NCBI GenBank assembly: GCA_035632055.1
Contig: DASQHO010000086.1
Coordinates: forward strand, 1-23,315
DNA length: 23,315 nt
From: REEB95 sp035632055
Lineage (GTDB): Bacteria; Pseudomonadota; Alphaproteobacteria; ATCC43930; CGMCC-115725
Direction of reading: 5' to 3'
Shown: one piece after another, positions 1 through 9,088 of the stretch
How positions within the stretch are numbered: the first letter of the stretch is position 1
How the letters are laid out: each line of letters opens with the position of its first letter
The notes under the pieces: model-generated
What the model was told of the DNA's origin: nothing
What the model saw: the letters and a program-made list of their open reading frames with translations, nothing else
Database searches by the model: none
Position numbers and translations under genes: made by a program

Positions 1-1
1 C

Positions 2-457
2 GCGCCGGTCGATCCCTTTATCGAGGATTTCGCCAAGGCCGGCGCCGACATCATCACCGTCCATCCCGAAGCCGGACCGCATCTGCACCGCACCATCCAG
101 CTGATCAAATCGTTCGGCAAGAAGGCCGGCGTCGCGCTCAATCCGGCGACGCCCGTCGACGCCATCGACTATGTCCTCGGCGACCTCGACCTGGTGCTGG
201 TGATGAGCGTCGATCCGGGCTTCGGCGGCCAGAGCTTCATTCCGGCCGCGCTCGACAAGATCCGTGCCGTGCGCCAGCGCATCGACCAGAGCAAGCACAC
301 GATCGATCTCGAGGTCGACGGCGGCATCAATTTCGAGACGGCGCGCGAGGCCGTCGCCGCCGGCGCCGATGTGCTGGTCGCCGGCACCGCGACCTTCGCC
401 GGCGGCAACGGCGCCTATGCCCGCAACATCGCGAGGTTGCGCGGCGGAGAGCGCTGA
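2..457 (+). CDS. rpe: Ribulose-phosphate 3-epimerase, 3' part
   Basis: The gene enters from outside the window; the last 151 residues are present, of about 220 in the family. The enzyme interconverts ribulose-5-phosphate and xylulose-5-phosphate in the cytosol (pentose phosphate and Calvin pathways). The visible part holds the TIM-barrel signatures: TVHPEAG, with a metal-binding His, then SVDPGFGGQSF with a catalytic/metal Asp, then EVDGGI, and the phosphate-binding AGTATF segment near the C-terminus. The stop codon overlaps the start of the next gene by one base (TGATG), so the two are probably translationally coupled. The N-terminal strand and first metal ligands lie upstream of the window. 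Identification is secure. Confidence 0.96.
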   Translation, partial: APVDPFIEDFAKAGADIITVHPEAGPHLHRTIQLIKSFGKKAGVALNPATPVDAIDYVLGDLDLVLVMSVDPGFGGQSFIPAALDKIRAVRQRIDQSKHTIDLEVDGGINFETAREAVAAGADVLVAGTATFAGGNGAYARNIARLRGGER

Positions 458-2016
458 TGGCGCTCCGCGACTGGGTCAATCGCTCGGCACTCTACAATCT
501 CGCGCTGTGGGGTCCGGCGCCGAGCGAGCTGCGTCTGCGCCTCGCCGAAACCTGGCCGGGCGATCCGCAACGCGGTGAGGCGCTGCTCGGCCAGGCGCCG
601 CAATGGACCGCCGAGAACCACCGCTTCGGATTCCTCGCCGACCTCGCCGCGCTCGGCACCGAGCCGGCGGTGCGCGCTGCGCGCGAAGCTGCGGCCGACT
701 GGCTGCGGCGCTGCGACGCCGTCGAGCCGGTGTCGTGGAACGCGGAAATCCTGGGCGATCGCTTATTCGCCTGGATCGCGCATCACGATCTGCTCGCGGC
801 GGCGCCGCAGGACCCGGAATTCCGCAGCGCCTTGCTGATGAGCTTGGCGCGGCAGGCGCGCTACCTGCACCGCACCTGGCGCCAGGCAACCGGCATCGGC
901 CGGCTGCGGGCGCTGCGCGGCCTCGTCGCCGCCTTGGCCGCGACGCGCGACCAGGGGCGGCTTGGCAAAGCCTGCGTCCGTTTGTCGGCGGAGGCGAAAG
1001 CACAGATTCGAGCCGACGGCGGCCATCTGTCGCGCAGCCCGGAGCAGCAGCTCGAGGCGCTCATGCTGCTGATCGACGCGCGCGACGCGCTGAGCGCGGC
1101 CAGCGCCGAAATTCCCAAGGCGCTAATGGACGCGATCGACCGCGCCGCGCCGATGCTGCGTTTCTTCCGGCACGGCGACGGCGGGCTGGCGCTGTTCAAC
1201 GGCGCGGCGGCCGGCGACGTCGCGCTGATCGACCTGGCGTTGCAGCGCTCCGCCGCCAAGGGGCGGCCGCCGGGACACGCGCCGCAGACCGGCTACGAGC
1301 GTCTGCAGGCCGGCCACAGTTTGGCGCTGTTCGATTGCGGTGCCTTGCCGCCGCCGCCTTATGACAGCGATGCCCATGCCGGCGCGCTCGCCTTCGAGTT
1401 CAGCCACGGCCGCGAGCGGCTCATCGTCAATTGCGGCGCCTATCGCGGCGCCGACGTGCAATGGCGGGCTGCCATGCGCGCGAGCGCCGCGCATTCGACG
1501 CTCATCGTCGCCGACACCGCTTCCGCGACTCTCGAGCACGGCGGTTTCGTCACGCGGCCCGAGGTCAAGGCGCAGCGCAATGAGCAGGATGGCAATATCT
1601 GGGTCGGCGGCAGCCACACCGGCTACGTGCCGAAATTCGGCCTGCGGCACGAACGCGAGCTGTACCTGGCTGCGGACGGCGACGATCTGCGGGGCGAGGA
1701 CCGGCTGGTGGTGGTCGGCAACGGCCCGCCGCGCGGCCACGGCTTTGCCATCCGCTTCCATCTGCATCCCGACGTGCAGGCGTCGACCACGCAGGACGGC
1801 AACGCCGTGCTGCTGAAATCGCCGAGCGGCGTGTTCTGGCGGCTGAAAGCGGTGGGTGCGGTGATGAATCTCGCCGAGAGCGTCTATCTCGGCGACGGCG
1901 GGGTGCGCAAGACGCAGCAGGTGGTTCTCGACGGCCACGCCGGCTCGACCGGCGCGACGGTCAAATGGGCATTGAAACGCGAAGCCAAGAAGGGCGAAAA
2001 ACCGACCGAGGCGTAA
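457..2016 (+). CDS. Heparinase II/III family protein
   Basis: A 519-residue protein. The N-terminal ~300 residues are Ala/Leu/Arg-rich and helical, as expected for the alpha/alpha-toroid of polysaccharide lyases. Residues ~315-505 look like the heparinase II/III C-terminal beta-sandwich domain, with the stretch LIVNCGAYRGAD followed by AHSTLIVADTASATL, typical of alphaproteobacterial members. Family members are lyases of uronic-acid-containing polysaccharides, but the substrate of this chromosomal subgroup is not established and I do not assign one. No signal peptide is evident at the N-terminus (MALRDWVNRSALYNLALW). The gene overlaps rpe by one base and lies a few codons from the methyltransferase and purH, an order I associate with Alphaproteobacteria. 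The length is slightly short for the family, with no sign of disruption. Confidence 0.82.
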   Translation: MALRDWVNRSALYNLALWGPAPSELRLRLAETWPGDPQRGEALLGQAPQWTAENHRFGFLADLAALGTEPAVRAAREAAADWLRRCDAVEPVSWNAEILGDRLFAWIAHHDLLAAAPQDPEFRSALLMSLARQARYLHRTWRQATGIGRLRALRGLVAALAATRDQGRLGKACVRLSAEAKAQIRADGGHLSRSPEQQLEALMLLIDARDALSAASAEIPKALMDAIDRAAPMLRFFRHGDGGLALFNGAAAGDVALIDLALQRSAAKGRPPGHAPQTGYERLQAGHSLALFDCGALPPPPYDSDAHAGALAFEFSHGRERLIVNCGAYRGADVQWRAAMRASAAHSTLIVADTASATLEHGGFVTRPEVKAQRNEQDGNIWVGGSHTGYVPKFGLRHERELYLAADGDDLRGEDRLVVVGNGPPRGHGFAIRFHLHPDVQASTTQDGNAVLLKSPSGVFWRLKAVGAVMNLAESVYLGDGGVRKTQQVVLDGHAGSTGATVKWALKREAKKGEKPTEA

Positions 2017-2020
2017 CAGC

Positions 2021-2617
2021 GTGAGCGAGCGCGCCGGATTCTTCCAAGGCACCGAGATGCCCACATCCGGATGGTGGCCGGTATTGTGGCCAGATCCGGC
2101 TGCCGTGCTCGCCGCCATGGGCATCGAACGCGGCTTCGACGTGATCGATTTGTGCTGCGGCGACGGATGGTTTACCGCACCGCTGGCGACAATCGCCAGC
2201 CACGTCGTCGCCATCGACCTCGATCCCAAGTTTCTCGACATGGCGCAGGTGCGCGTCTCGGCGGCGGGTGCGACCAACGTCGCCTTTGTCGAAGGCGACG
2301 CCTACGACCTCGCCGCGTTCGTGCCACGGACGGTCGATTATGTGCTGATCGGCAACGCTTTCCATGGCGTACCGGAGCCGGCGCGGCTCGCCGAAGCGGT
2401 GCGCCGCGTGCTCAAGCCGGGCGGCCATTTCGGCGTCATCAACTGGCACAAGCGTCCGCGCGAGGAGACCCCGGTGTCGGGCGAGCCGCGCGGTCCGCGC
2501 ACCGAGCTCCGGCTGTCGCCGGAAGAAACCGCGGCGCGCGTGACGCCCGCAGGATTGACGCTGTCTCGAATCGTGCAATTACCGCCCTATCATTACGGCG
2601 CGATCTTCGTCCGCTGA
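2021..2617 (+). CDS. Class I SAM-dependent methyltransferase
   Basis: A 198-residue protein starting at GTG, four bases after the heparinase-family stop; a GAGG about nine bases upstream is a plausible ribosome site. Motif I is VIDLCCGDGWFT (residues ~41-52), the SAM-binding Gly-rich loop. The acidic residue ending strand beta2 is in VAIDLDPKFL. Later come VEGDAYDL and LKPGGHFGVINWHKRP, the usual post-II/III region of methyltransferase-11/25-type domains. The acceptor is unknown; no extra substrate domain is present. Tight spacing suggests co-transcription with rpe and the heparinase-family gene. Family assignment is firm, function is not. Confidence 0.85.
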   Translation: MSERAGFFQGTEMPTSGWWPVLWPDPAAVLAAMGIERGFDVIDLCCGDGWFTAPLATIASHVVAIDLDPKFLDMAQVRVSAAGATNVAFVEGDAYDLAAFVPRTVDYVLIGNAFHGVPEPARLAEAVRRVLKPGGHFGVINWHKRPREETPVSGEPRGPRTELRLSPEETAARVTPAGLTLSRIVQLPPYHYGAIFVR

Positions 2618-2674
2618 CCTTGCGTGGCGTCCGGCGCGGCCTTATGGTCGCGCTGCCTTTTGCGCGGAAATCCC

Positions 2675-4231
2675 ATGTCCGAACCCCGCCTTCGCCCGAT
2701 CCGACGGGCGCTGATTTCGGTTTCCGACAAGGCCGGCCTCATACCCTTCGCCCAGGCGCTCGCGCGGCACAAAGTGGCGCTCGTCTCGACCGGCGGCACC
2801 GCCAAGGCGCTGGCCGATGCCGGACTCGCGGTCGAGGAAGTGGCATCCGTCACCAAGTTTCCCGAGCTGCTCGACGGCCGGCTCAAGACGCTGCATCCGG
2901 CGATCCACGGCGGCATCCTGGCGAAACGCGGTGAGCGCGCGCACATGGACGCGATCGCCAAGCACAGCATCGCGCCGATCGATCTCGTCGTGGTCAACCT
3001 TTATCCCTTCGCCGCGACGGTCGCCCGCGGCGCGCCGTTCGACGAATGCGTCGAGAATATCGACATCGGCGGGCCGTCACTGATCCGCGCGGCCGCCAAG
3101 AACCACGCCGACGTCGCGGTCGCGACCGATCCGTCGGATTACGACGCGATCGTCCACGAGATCGACGCGCACCAGGGCGCGACGACGCTGGAGCTGCGCC
3201 GCAGCCTGGCGCAACGCGCCTTCGCTCGCACCGCGGCTTATGACGCCGAGATCGCCTGGTGGCTTGCGCGCCAATCGGGCGAGGAATTCCCCGAAGCGCT
3301 GATCCTGGCGGCGGCCCGCAAGCAGACGCTTCGCTACGGCGAAAACCCGCACCAGCATGCGGCGTTCTATGTCGGCGACGGCGCGCGCAAGGGTGTCGCC
3401 ACGGCGCGTCAGCTCCAGGGCAAGGAGCTGAGCTACAACAATCTCAACGACACCGATGCCGCCTTCGAGCTGGTGGCCGAATTTGCCGAGCCGGCGGTGG
3501 TCATCGTCAAGCACGGCAATCCGTGCGGCGTCGCCATCGCCGCCAATTTGCGCGCCGCGTGGGACAAAGCGCTGGCGACCGATCCGGTGAGCGCCTTCGG
3601 CGGCATCGTCGCGGTCAACCGGCCGCTCGACGCGGCGACCGCCGAGGCGATCGGCGCGCTGTTCATGGAAGTGGTGATCGCGCCCGCGGTCGAGGACGCG
3701 GCGCGCGCCGTGCTCAAGAAGAAAACCGCGCTGCGGGTGCTGACGACCGGCGGCATCCCGGATTCTGCCGAGGCCGGCGTCACGCTCAAATCGGTCGCCG
3801 GCGGCTATCTGCTGCAAACCCGCGACAACGGCCGCGTTTCCGAGAATCAACTCAAGACGGTGAGCAAGCGCGCGCCGAGCCGGCAGGAGATCGCCGACCT
3901 CATCTTCGCCTCGCGCGTCTGCAAGCACGTCAAGTCGAACGCCATCGTCTTCGCCAAAGGCGGCGCCACCGTCGGCGTCGGTGCCGGACAGATGAGCCGC
4001 GTCGATTCCGTGCGCGTCGCGGCGCAAAAAGGCGGCGCTACGATCGCGGGCTCGGTGGTGGCGAGCGATGCGTTCTTTCCGTTCGCCGACGGGCTCGAAG
4101 CAGCAGTCGCGGCCGGCGCCACGGCGGCGATCCAGCCCGGCGGTTCTGTCCGTGATAACGAAGTCATCGCCGCCGCCGACAAGGCCGGCATCGCCATGGT
4201 GTTCACCGGCATGCGGCACTTCCGGCACTGA
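2675..4231 (+). CDS. purH: Bifunctional AICAR transformylase / IMP cyclohydrolase
   Basis: A 518-residue protein catalysing the last two steps of de novo IMP synthesis: formylation of AICAR by 10-formyl-THF, then ring closure. The N-terminal MGS-like cyclohydrolase domain starts with RRALISVSDKAGL and contains LVSTGGTAKAL and the TLHPAIHGGIL segment. The C-terminal transformylase domain contains the catalytic KHGNPCG motif (Lys279-His280), preceded by LRYGENPHQHAAFY, and ends with GMRHFRH, the family C-terminus. I chose ATG at 2675; an in-frame GTG at 2624 would add 17 non-conserved residues. The gene begins 57 bases after the methyltransferase stop and may share its transcript. Length is normal. 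Confidence 0.98.
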   Translation: MSEPRLRPIRRALISVSDKAGLIPFAQALARHKVALVSTGGTAKALADAGLAVEEVASVTKFPELLDGRLKTLHPAIHGGILAKRGERAHMDAIAKHSIAPIDLVVVNLYPFAATVARGAPFDECVENIDIGGPSLIRAAAKNHADVAVATDPSDYDAIVHEIDAHQGATTLELRRSLAQRAFARTAAYDAEIAWWLARQSGEEFPEALILAAARKQTLRYGENPHQHAAFYVGDGARKGVATARQLQGKELSYNNLNDTDAAFELVAEFAEPAVVIVKHGNPCGVAIAANLRAAWDKALATDPVSAFGGIVAVNRPLDAATAEAIGALFMEVVIAPAVEDAARAVLKKKTALRVLTTGGIPDSAEAGVTLKSVAGGYLLQTRDNGRVSENQLKTVSKRAPSRQEIADLIFASRVCKHVKSNAIVFAKGGATVGVGAGQMSRVDSVRVAAQKGGATIAGSVVASDAFFPFADGLEAAVAAGATAAIQPGGSVRDNEVIAAADKAGIAMVFTGMRHFRH

Positions 4232-4258
4232 TACGGCCCACGCGCGGCTCCGCCATGC

Positions 4259-4287
4259 TTGTTCCGGGCCGCCGGGGTTCCTAAACT
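4259..4287 (+). promoter_or_regulatory. Possible promoter of acs
   Basis: TTGTTC at 4259-4264 and TAAACT at 4282-4287 are separated by 17 bases, in the 86-base gap between purH and acs. The -10 matches the consensus at 4 of 6 positions and the -35 at 3 of 6, so this is only a candidate. GGGAG about 7 bases before the acs ATG is a clear ribosome-binding site. Confidence 0.3.
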
Positions 4288-4317
4288 CGACGGAAATAAG
4301 CCTTTCGGGAGAGCGCT

Positions 4318-6264
<1,947 letters not shown>

Positions 6265-6267
6265 GCG

Positions 6268-6927
6268 CTAAGGCTGGCGCGCAAAGGCGACGCCGATCAT
6301 GGCGTCGCGGCTGACCAGCGTAGCAAGCTTGTCAGCGCCCCAGCCGTCGGTGCCGGCCGGCCGTTCCGGCAGCACGAGATAGCGCATATCGGCGGTCGAA
6401 TCGTGGACCCGGACTTCTTTCTCCGCCGGCACGATTGTGCCGAACTCCTGCAATACCGCGCGCGGCTCGTGCACGGCACGACTGCGGTAATTGCGGCTCT
6501 TGTACCAGTCCGGCGGCAGGCCCAGCACCATGCGCGGATAGCACGAGCACAGCGTGCAGACGACGACGTTGTGGACCGCCGGCGTGTTCTCGACCACGAA
6601 CAGACGCGTCGTGCCCATGTCGACGCCGAAATCGCGCACCGCTTCCGTGCCGTCGGCCATCAAGCGCGCCTTGAACGCCGGATCGGTCCAGGCGCGGGCG
6701 ACGATCTTGGCGCCCAGCGCCTCGCCGCGCGCGTCCATCGCCTCGATCGCGCGCTGAATCTCGTCCGGCGAGACGATGCCTTTGCCGATCAATAGCTCGC
6801 GCACGGCGATTTCCATGATCTGGAAATGGCCGAGCGTATCGTCGGTGTCCGGCCGCGGCGGATGGCGGTGCGGATGCGCGTGATCGTGATGGTCGTGGTC
6901 GTGGGCGTGGTCGTGCGGATCGTTCAT
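6268..6927 (-). CDS. nthA: Nitrile hydratase alpha subunit family, cobalt type, His-rich N-terminus
   Basis: A 219-residue catalytic subunit. Nitrile hydratases convert nitriles to amides; the homologous gamma subunit of thiocyanate hydrolase handles thiocyanate. The metal-claw motif VCTLCSC is at residues 123-129: Cys124, Cys127, Ser128 and Cys129 are ligands, and in characterised members two of the cysteines are oxidised. Thr after the first Cys is the cobalt-type signature; iron enzymes have Ser. It is followed by YPRMVLGLPPDWYKS and by RSRAVHEPRAVLQEFG, both family hallmarks. Residues 5-22 contain ten histidines alternating with Asp/Ala/Pro, which may bind or store metal (inference). The start (ATG at 6927) overlaps the preceding stop as ATGA, so it is coupled to the beta-C gene. 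This is the last gene of the operon, with its stop next to that of acs. Substrate is not determinable from sequence. Confidence 0.93.
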   Translation of the reverse strand: MNDPHDHAHDHDHHDHAHPHRHPPRPDTDDTLGHFQIMEIAVRELLIGKGIVSPDEIQRAIEAMDARGEALGAKIVARAWTDPAFKARLMADGTEAVRDFGVDMGTTRLFVVENTPAVHNVVVCTLCSCYPRMVLGLPPDWYKSRNYRSRAVHEPRAVLQEFGTIVPAEKEVRVHDSTADMRYLVLPERPAGTDGWGADKLATLVSRDAMIGVAFARQP

Positions 6928-7250
6928 CGCCCGCTCCCGGCGGGTTCGAGCCAGTGCTGGAAAATCTCGATGTCGAGCGTGTCGGCGTCGCTGCCGGCAT
7001 AATCGGGCCACACCTCGCGCTGGCGGAAGCGCACCCGATAGAGCGGCTGCGCCGGCAGGCCCGGCCGGTTGTAAGCCAGCTCCTCGGGATTGGCGAACGG
7101 ACCGAGTGCGTGCACCACGGTGCCCCGATGGCCGCGGATGTACCATGGCGTGCGGATATGGCCGGGTGGATGGGCGCGGCGCACGCTGACCGCGTCGCCC
7201 GGCTTGAAGCGGGCGGGCACGGAAGCGTTGGCGGCGGCACGGCCGGTCAT
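6924..7250 (-). CDS. Nitrile hydratase beta subunit, C-terminal half, as a separate protein
   Basis: A 108-residue protein corresponding to the SH3-like C-terminal domain of nitrile hydratase beta. It shows FKPGDAVSVRRAHPPGHIRTPWYIRGHRGTVV (given in pieces: FKPGDAV, GHIRTPWYIRG, RGTVV), then YRVRFRQREVWPDY and a C-terminal IEIFQHWLEPA, all typical of that domain. The Arg in GHIR (residue 33) and the Arg in YIRG (residue 39) lie where beta-subunit arginines contact the alpha claw in known enzymes. The full-length beta subunit is usually about 220-230 residues; here its other half is the upstream gene. Both ends use ATGA overlaps (7247-7250 and 6924-6927), so the three proteins are likely made in equal amounts. 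In thiocyanate hydrolase the equivalent half is also a separate subunit. Confidence 0.9.
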   Translation of the reverse strand: MTGRAAANASVPARFKPGDAVSVRRAHPPGHIRTPWYIRGHRGTVVHALGPFANPEELAYNRPGLPAQPLYRVRFRQREVWPDYAGSDADTLDIEIFQHWLEPAGSGR

Positions 7251-7567
7251 GGACTGACGCCTTCGCGCCGCGCGATCTCTTCCATCTTGCGGCCGAGTTC
7301 ATCGGCAGAGAGCACGCCGCGTTGCAGCAGAGTGTTGGCGATTGCCGAAATCCAGCGCTCGTAATAGGTCATACGGTCGTAAGCATCGGGCGGCAGGGCT
7401 TCGATGTTCTTGCGCATTTCGTCGACCCGCAGATGGCCCTTGGCCGCCAGCAGCACGTTGAGCGCATCGACGCGCTTTTCCCAGAAGGCGTAGTCGTGTT
7501 CGGTCTTTTCGACCCGGCCCGCCGGCAACCCGCCCATGTCGTGATGACCGCGAATCGGCTCGCGCAT
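7247..7567 (-). CDS. Nitrile hydratase beta subunit, N-terminal half, as a separate protein
   Basis: A 106-residue protein. It begins MREPIRGHHDMGGL, and HDMGG near the start is the signature of the beta-subunit N-terminus. A FWEKRVDAL helix and VDEMRKNIEAL follow, whose Arg52 falls in the same context and number as the beta arginine that contacts the oxidised claw cysteines in characterised enzymes. Then come MTYYERWISAIANTLLQRGVLSADEL, the conserved YYE-x-W helix, and a short charged tail. The protein stops where the domain linker would be. The ATG at 7567 gives the conserved N-terminus; the open frame continues upstream but that extension is not family-like. The HDMGG start argues against the related activator proteins, which share this domain. 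It is the first gene of the operon. Confidence 0.88.
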   Translation of the reverse strand: MREPIRGHHDMGGLPAGRVEKTEHDYAFWEKRVDALNVLLAAKGHLRVDEMRKNIEALPPDAYDRMTYYERWISAIANTLLQRGVLSADELGRKMEEIARREGVSP

Positions 7568-7602
7568 CGGCCGATTATTGCCCGCGGCCCGCAGCCCGAC
7601 AA

Positions 7603-7650
7603 GGCGGGTTAACAAGGGCTTCGGCCCTTCGCCACATCGGTAAACCCGCC
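7603..7650. other. Nested stem-loop between divergent genes
   Basis: An 8-bp inverted repeat, GGCGGGTT (7603-7610) with AACCCGCC (7643-7650), encloses a perfect 6-bp hairpin, AAGGGC-TTCG-GCCCTT (7614-7629). Read on the plus strand the inner loop is the very stable C(UUCG)G tetraloop. No T-run follows on either strand, so a standard terminator is unlikely. The element lies 36 bases upstream of the beta-N start codon and 69 bases upstream of the divergent GTG, so it could sit in the leader of either transcript. Function is unknown. Confidence 0.6.
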
Positions 7651-7719
7651 ATTTACCATTTTCGGCCAAGATAAGTGCCGCCAGGTCCAGGGCGATTTGA
7701 CGTCCGACCAGGGAGCACC

Positions 7720-9003
7720 GTGCCCGCCAACGACACTCGTCCCGAGCCTGCGAACGCGACTCCTGCGGCCGCCGCGACACGGCCGAGCGGTCCGCGCGTT
7801 CCGACGCTGTGCCGGCTGGTCTGCCAGGCTTTCGAGGCATTTCTCACCGACCGCGCGGACGATCCGCGACTGCCGGGATTGATTCCGCGCAGCATGATCG
7901 TGCCGTGGTGGGACGCCATCGTCGCCTTGTGCGGCGACGAGCTTGTCCGCTTCGACCTGCGTCTCAAGACGATCGTCGGAACCGGCGAATTCGAGGACGC
8001 AAACCAGCTTGCTGTCGAATTGCAGCGCGCTGCCATTAATTGGACCATGCGGATTCTGACGGCAATACAACAGCCATCGGCGATTCCTGCTGTTGACGCC
8101 GTCGCTTCCAATAAACTTCTGGTCGAGGACATTCGCGAAGTCGCCCGCATCCTGGCGATTGCGGCGCCGCTGCGCTCACAGCTTGCGCTCACCGGTTCGC
8201 TGCTGGCCGAAGAGGGCCAGATGGAAGGCCGCCGCATCTTCGATCTGATGAAAGACTCGATCGTGATGCTGCGTCAGCAGTATCAGACCTTCGCCGAAGT
8301 GATTGGTCCCGATGCGGTGTATTTCGCGCTGGCGTTGGCGAACCGGATGGTGCGGCCGTGGCAGATCATACTGGTGGCGCGCGGGCTGGCGTGGCGGCCG
8401 CGCGATCACCGGTCGCGTTACCCGGAATTCGATATCGTGGCGCAGCGTCTCATCCTCGAACTGAAACGCACCGCCGGCGAAATCGTATCCCTGACGCGCA
8501 AGGACGATACGGCCGGCCAGATGGCGGCTATCAAGACGATGACCGTGCGCTATTTCGACGGTGTCAACGGATTGATTACCGCCTTCGGCCCGATGCTGGT
8601 CGGCCAGGACGATGCCGCGTGGAACGCTTCGGGCGAGGCTCACACGGTCCTCTCGGCTGTCTTCGATCGCGCCTTCAACGATCGGGTAACGGCGCTGGTA
8701 TTGCGTGCCGACGAAACCGGTTTGGAGGCGGCGGTTCCCGCGGCCGAGTTCGTCGGCGTCATCATCGAAAACGGGCCGCTTTACGGCTTTGCCAATGAAG
8801 CGCGCGACTACCGCGAGCGGCTCGGAACCGCCATCGAGGCTAAAGCCAACGCGATTGTCGCCGAGATGCGAGGCGCGCCGAATCCTGCCGCACAGGCGCG
8901 GCTTTACGCGCTGCTGCGCGCAATCGAGACGATGTTCAAGGACCCGCAAGGCGTTCAGTTGGCGCGCAATCTGCGGATGTCGCGCCAGATTTCCGCCGCC
9001 TGA
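7720..9003 (+). CDS. Uncharacterised 427-residue helical protein
   Basis: I do not recognise a family. The start is GTG at 7720, preceded by AGGGAG at a spacing of six; an in-frame GTG at 7675 lacks such a site. The first ~25 residues are Pro/Ala/Thr-rich and probably disordered. The rest is predicted helical and soluble: no membrane segment, signal peptide, Walker motif or Cys cluster is visible. Recognisable landmarks are RSMIVPWWDAIVALCGDELVRFD (around residues 50-75), EDIREVARILAIAAPLRSQ, a central region with LANRMVRPWQIILVARGLAWRPRDHRSRYPEFD, and a C-terminal tail ending NLRMSRQISAA. It diverges from the nitrile-hydratase-like operon and precedes an oxidoreductase by 85 bases. Synonymous codon use looks typical of a real gene on this strand. 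Confidence 0.85.
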   Translation: MPANDTRPEPANATPAAAATRPSGPRVPTLCRLVCQAFEAFLTDRADDPRLPGLIPRSMIVPWWDAIVALCGDELVRFDLRLKTIVGTGEFEDANQLAVELQRAAINWTMRILTAIQQPSAIPAVDAVASNKLLVEDIREVARILAIAAPLRSQLALTGSLLAEEGQMEGRRIFDLMKDSIVMLRQQYQTFAEVIGPDAVYFALALANRMVRPWQIILVARGLAWRPRDHRSRYPEFDIVAQRLILELKRTAGEIVSLTRKDDTAGQMAAIKTMTVRYFDGVNGLITAFGPMLVGQDDAAWNASGEAHTVLSAVFDRAFNDRVTALVLRADETGLEAAVPAAEFVGVIIENGPLYGFANEARDYRERLGTAIEAKANAIVAEMRGAPNPAAQARLYALLRAIETMFKDPQGVQLARNLRMSRQISAA

Positions 9004-9088
9004 GGGCAGCCGCCGCTTTTCCCGCCCGCGCTTGACCGCCACGTGCGATGCCATTAGGCAGATCGCGCAACCGGCGGGAGGCATCTCG

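Noticed and set aside
2624..2674. An N-terminal extension of purH from GTG 2624
   Set aside because: The added residues (MASGAALWSRCLLRGNP) are not conserved in PurH, and ATG 2675 gives the normal N-terminus.
4234..4271. CGGCCC...GGGCCG inverted repeat after purH as a terminator
   Set aside because: The six-base arms are separated by a 26-base loop and are not followed by T residues; GC-rich chance pairing is more likely.
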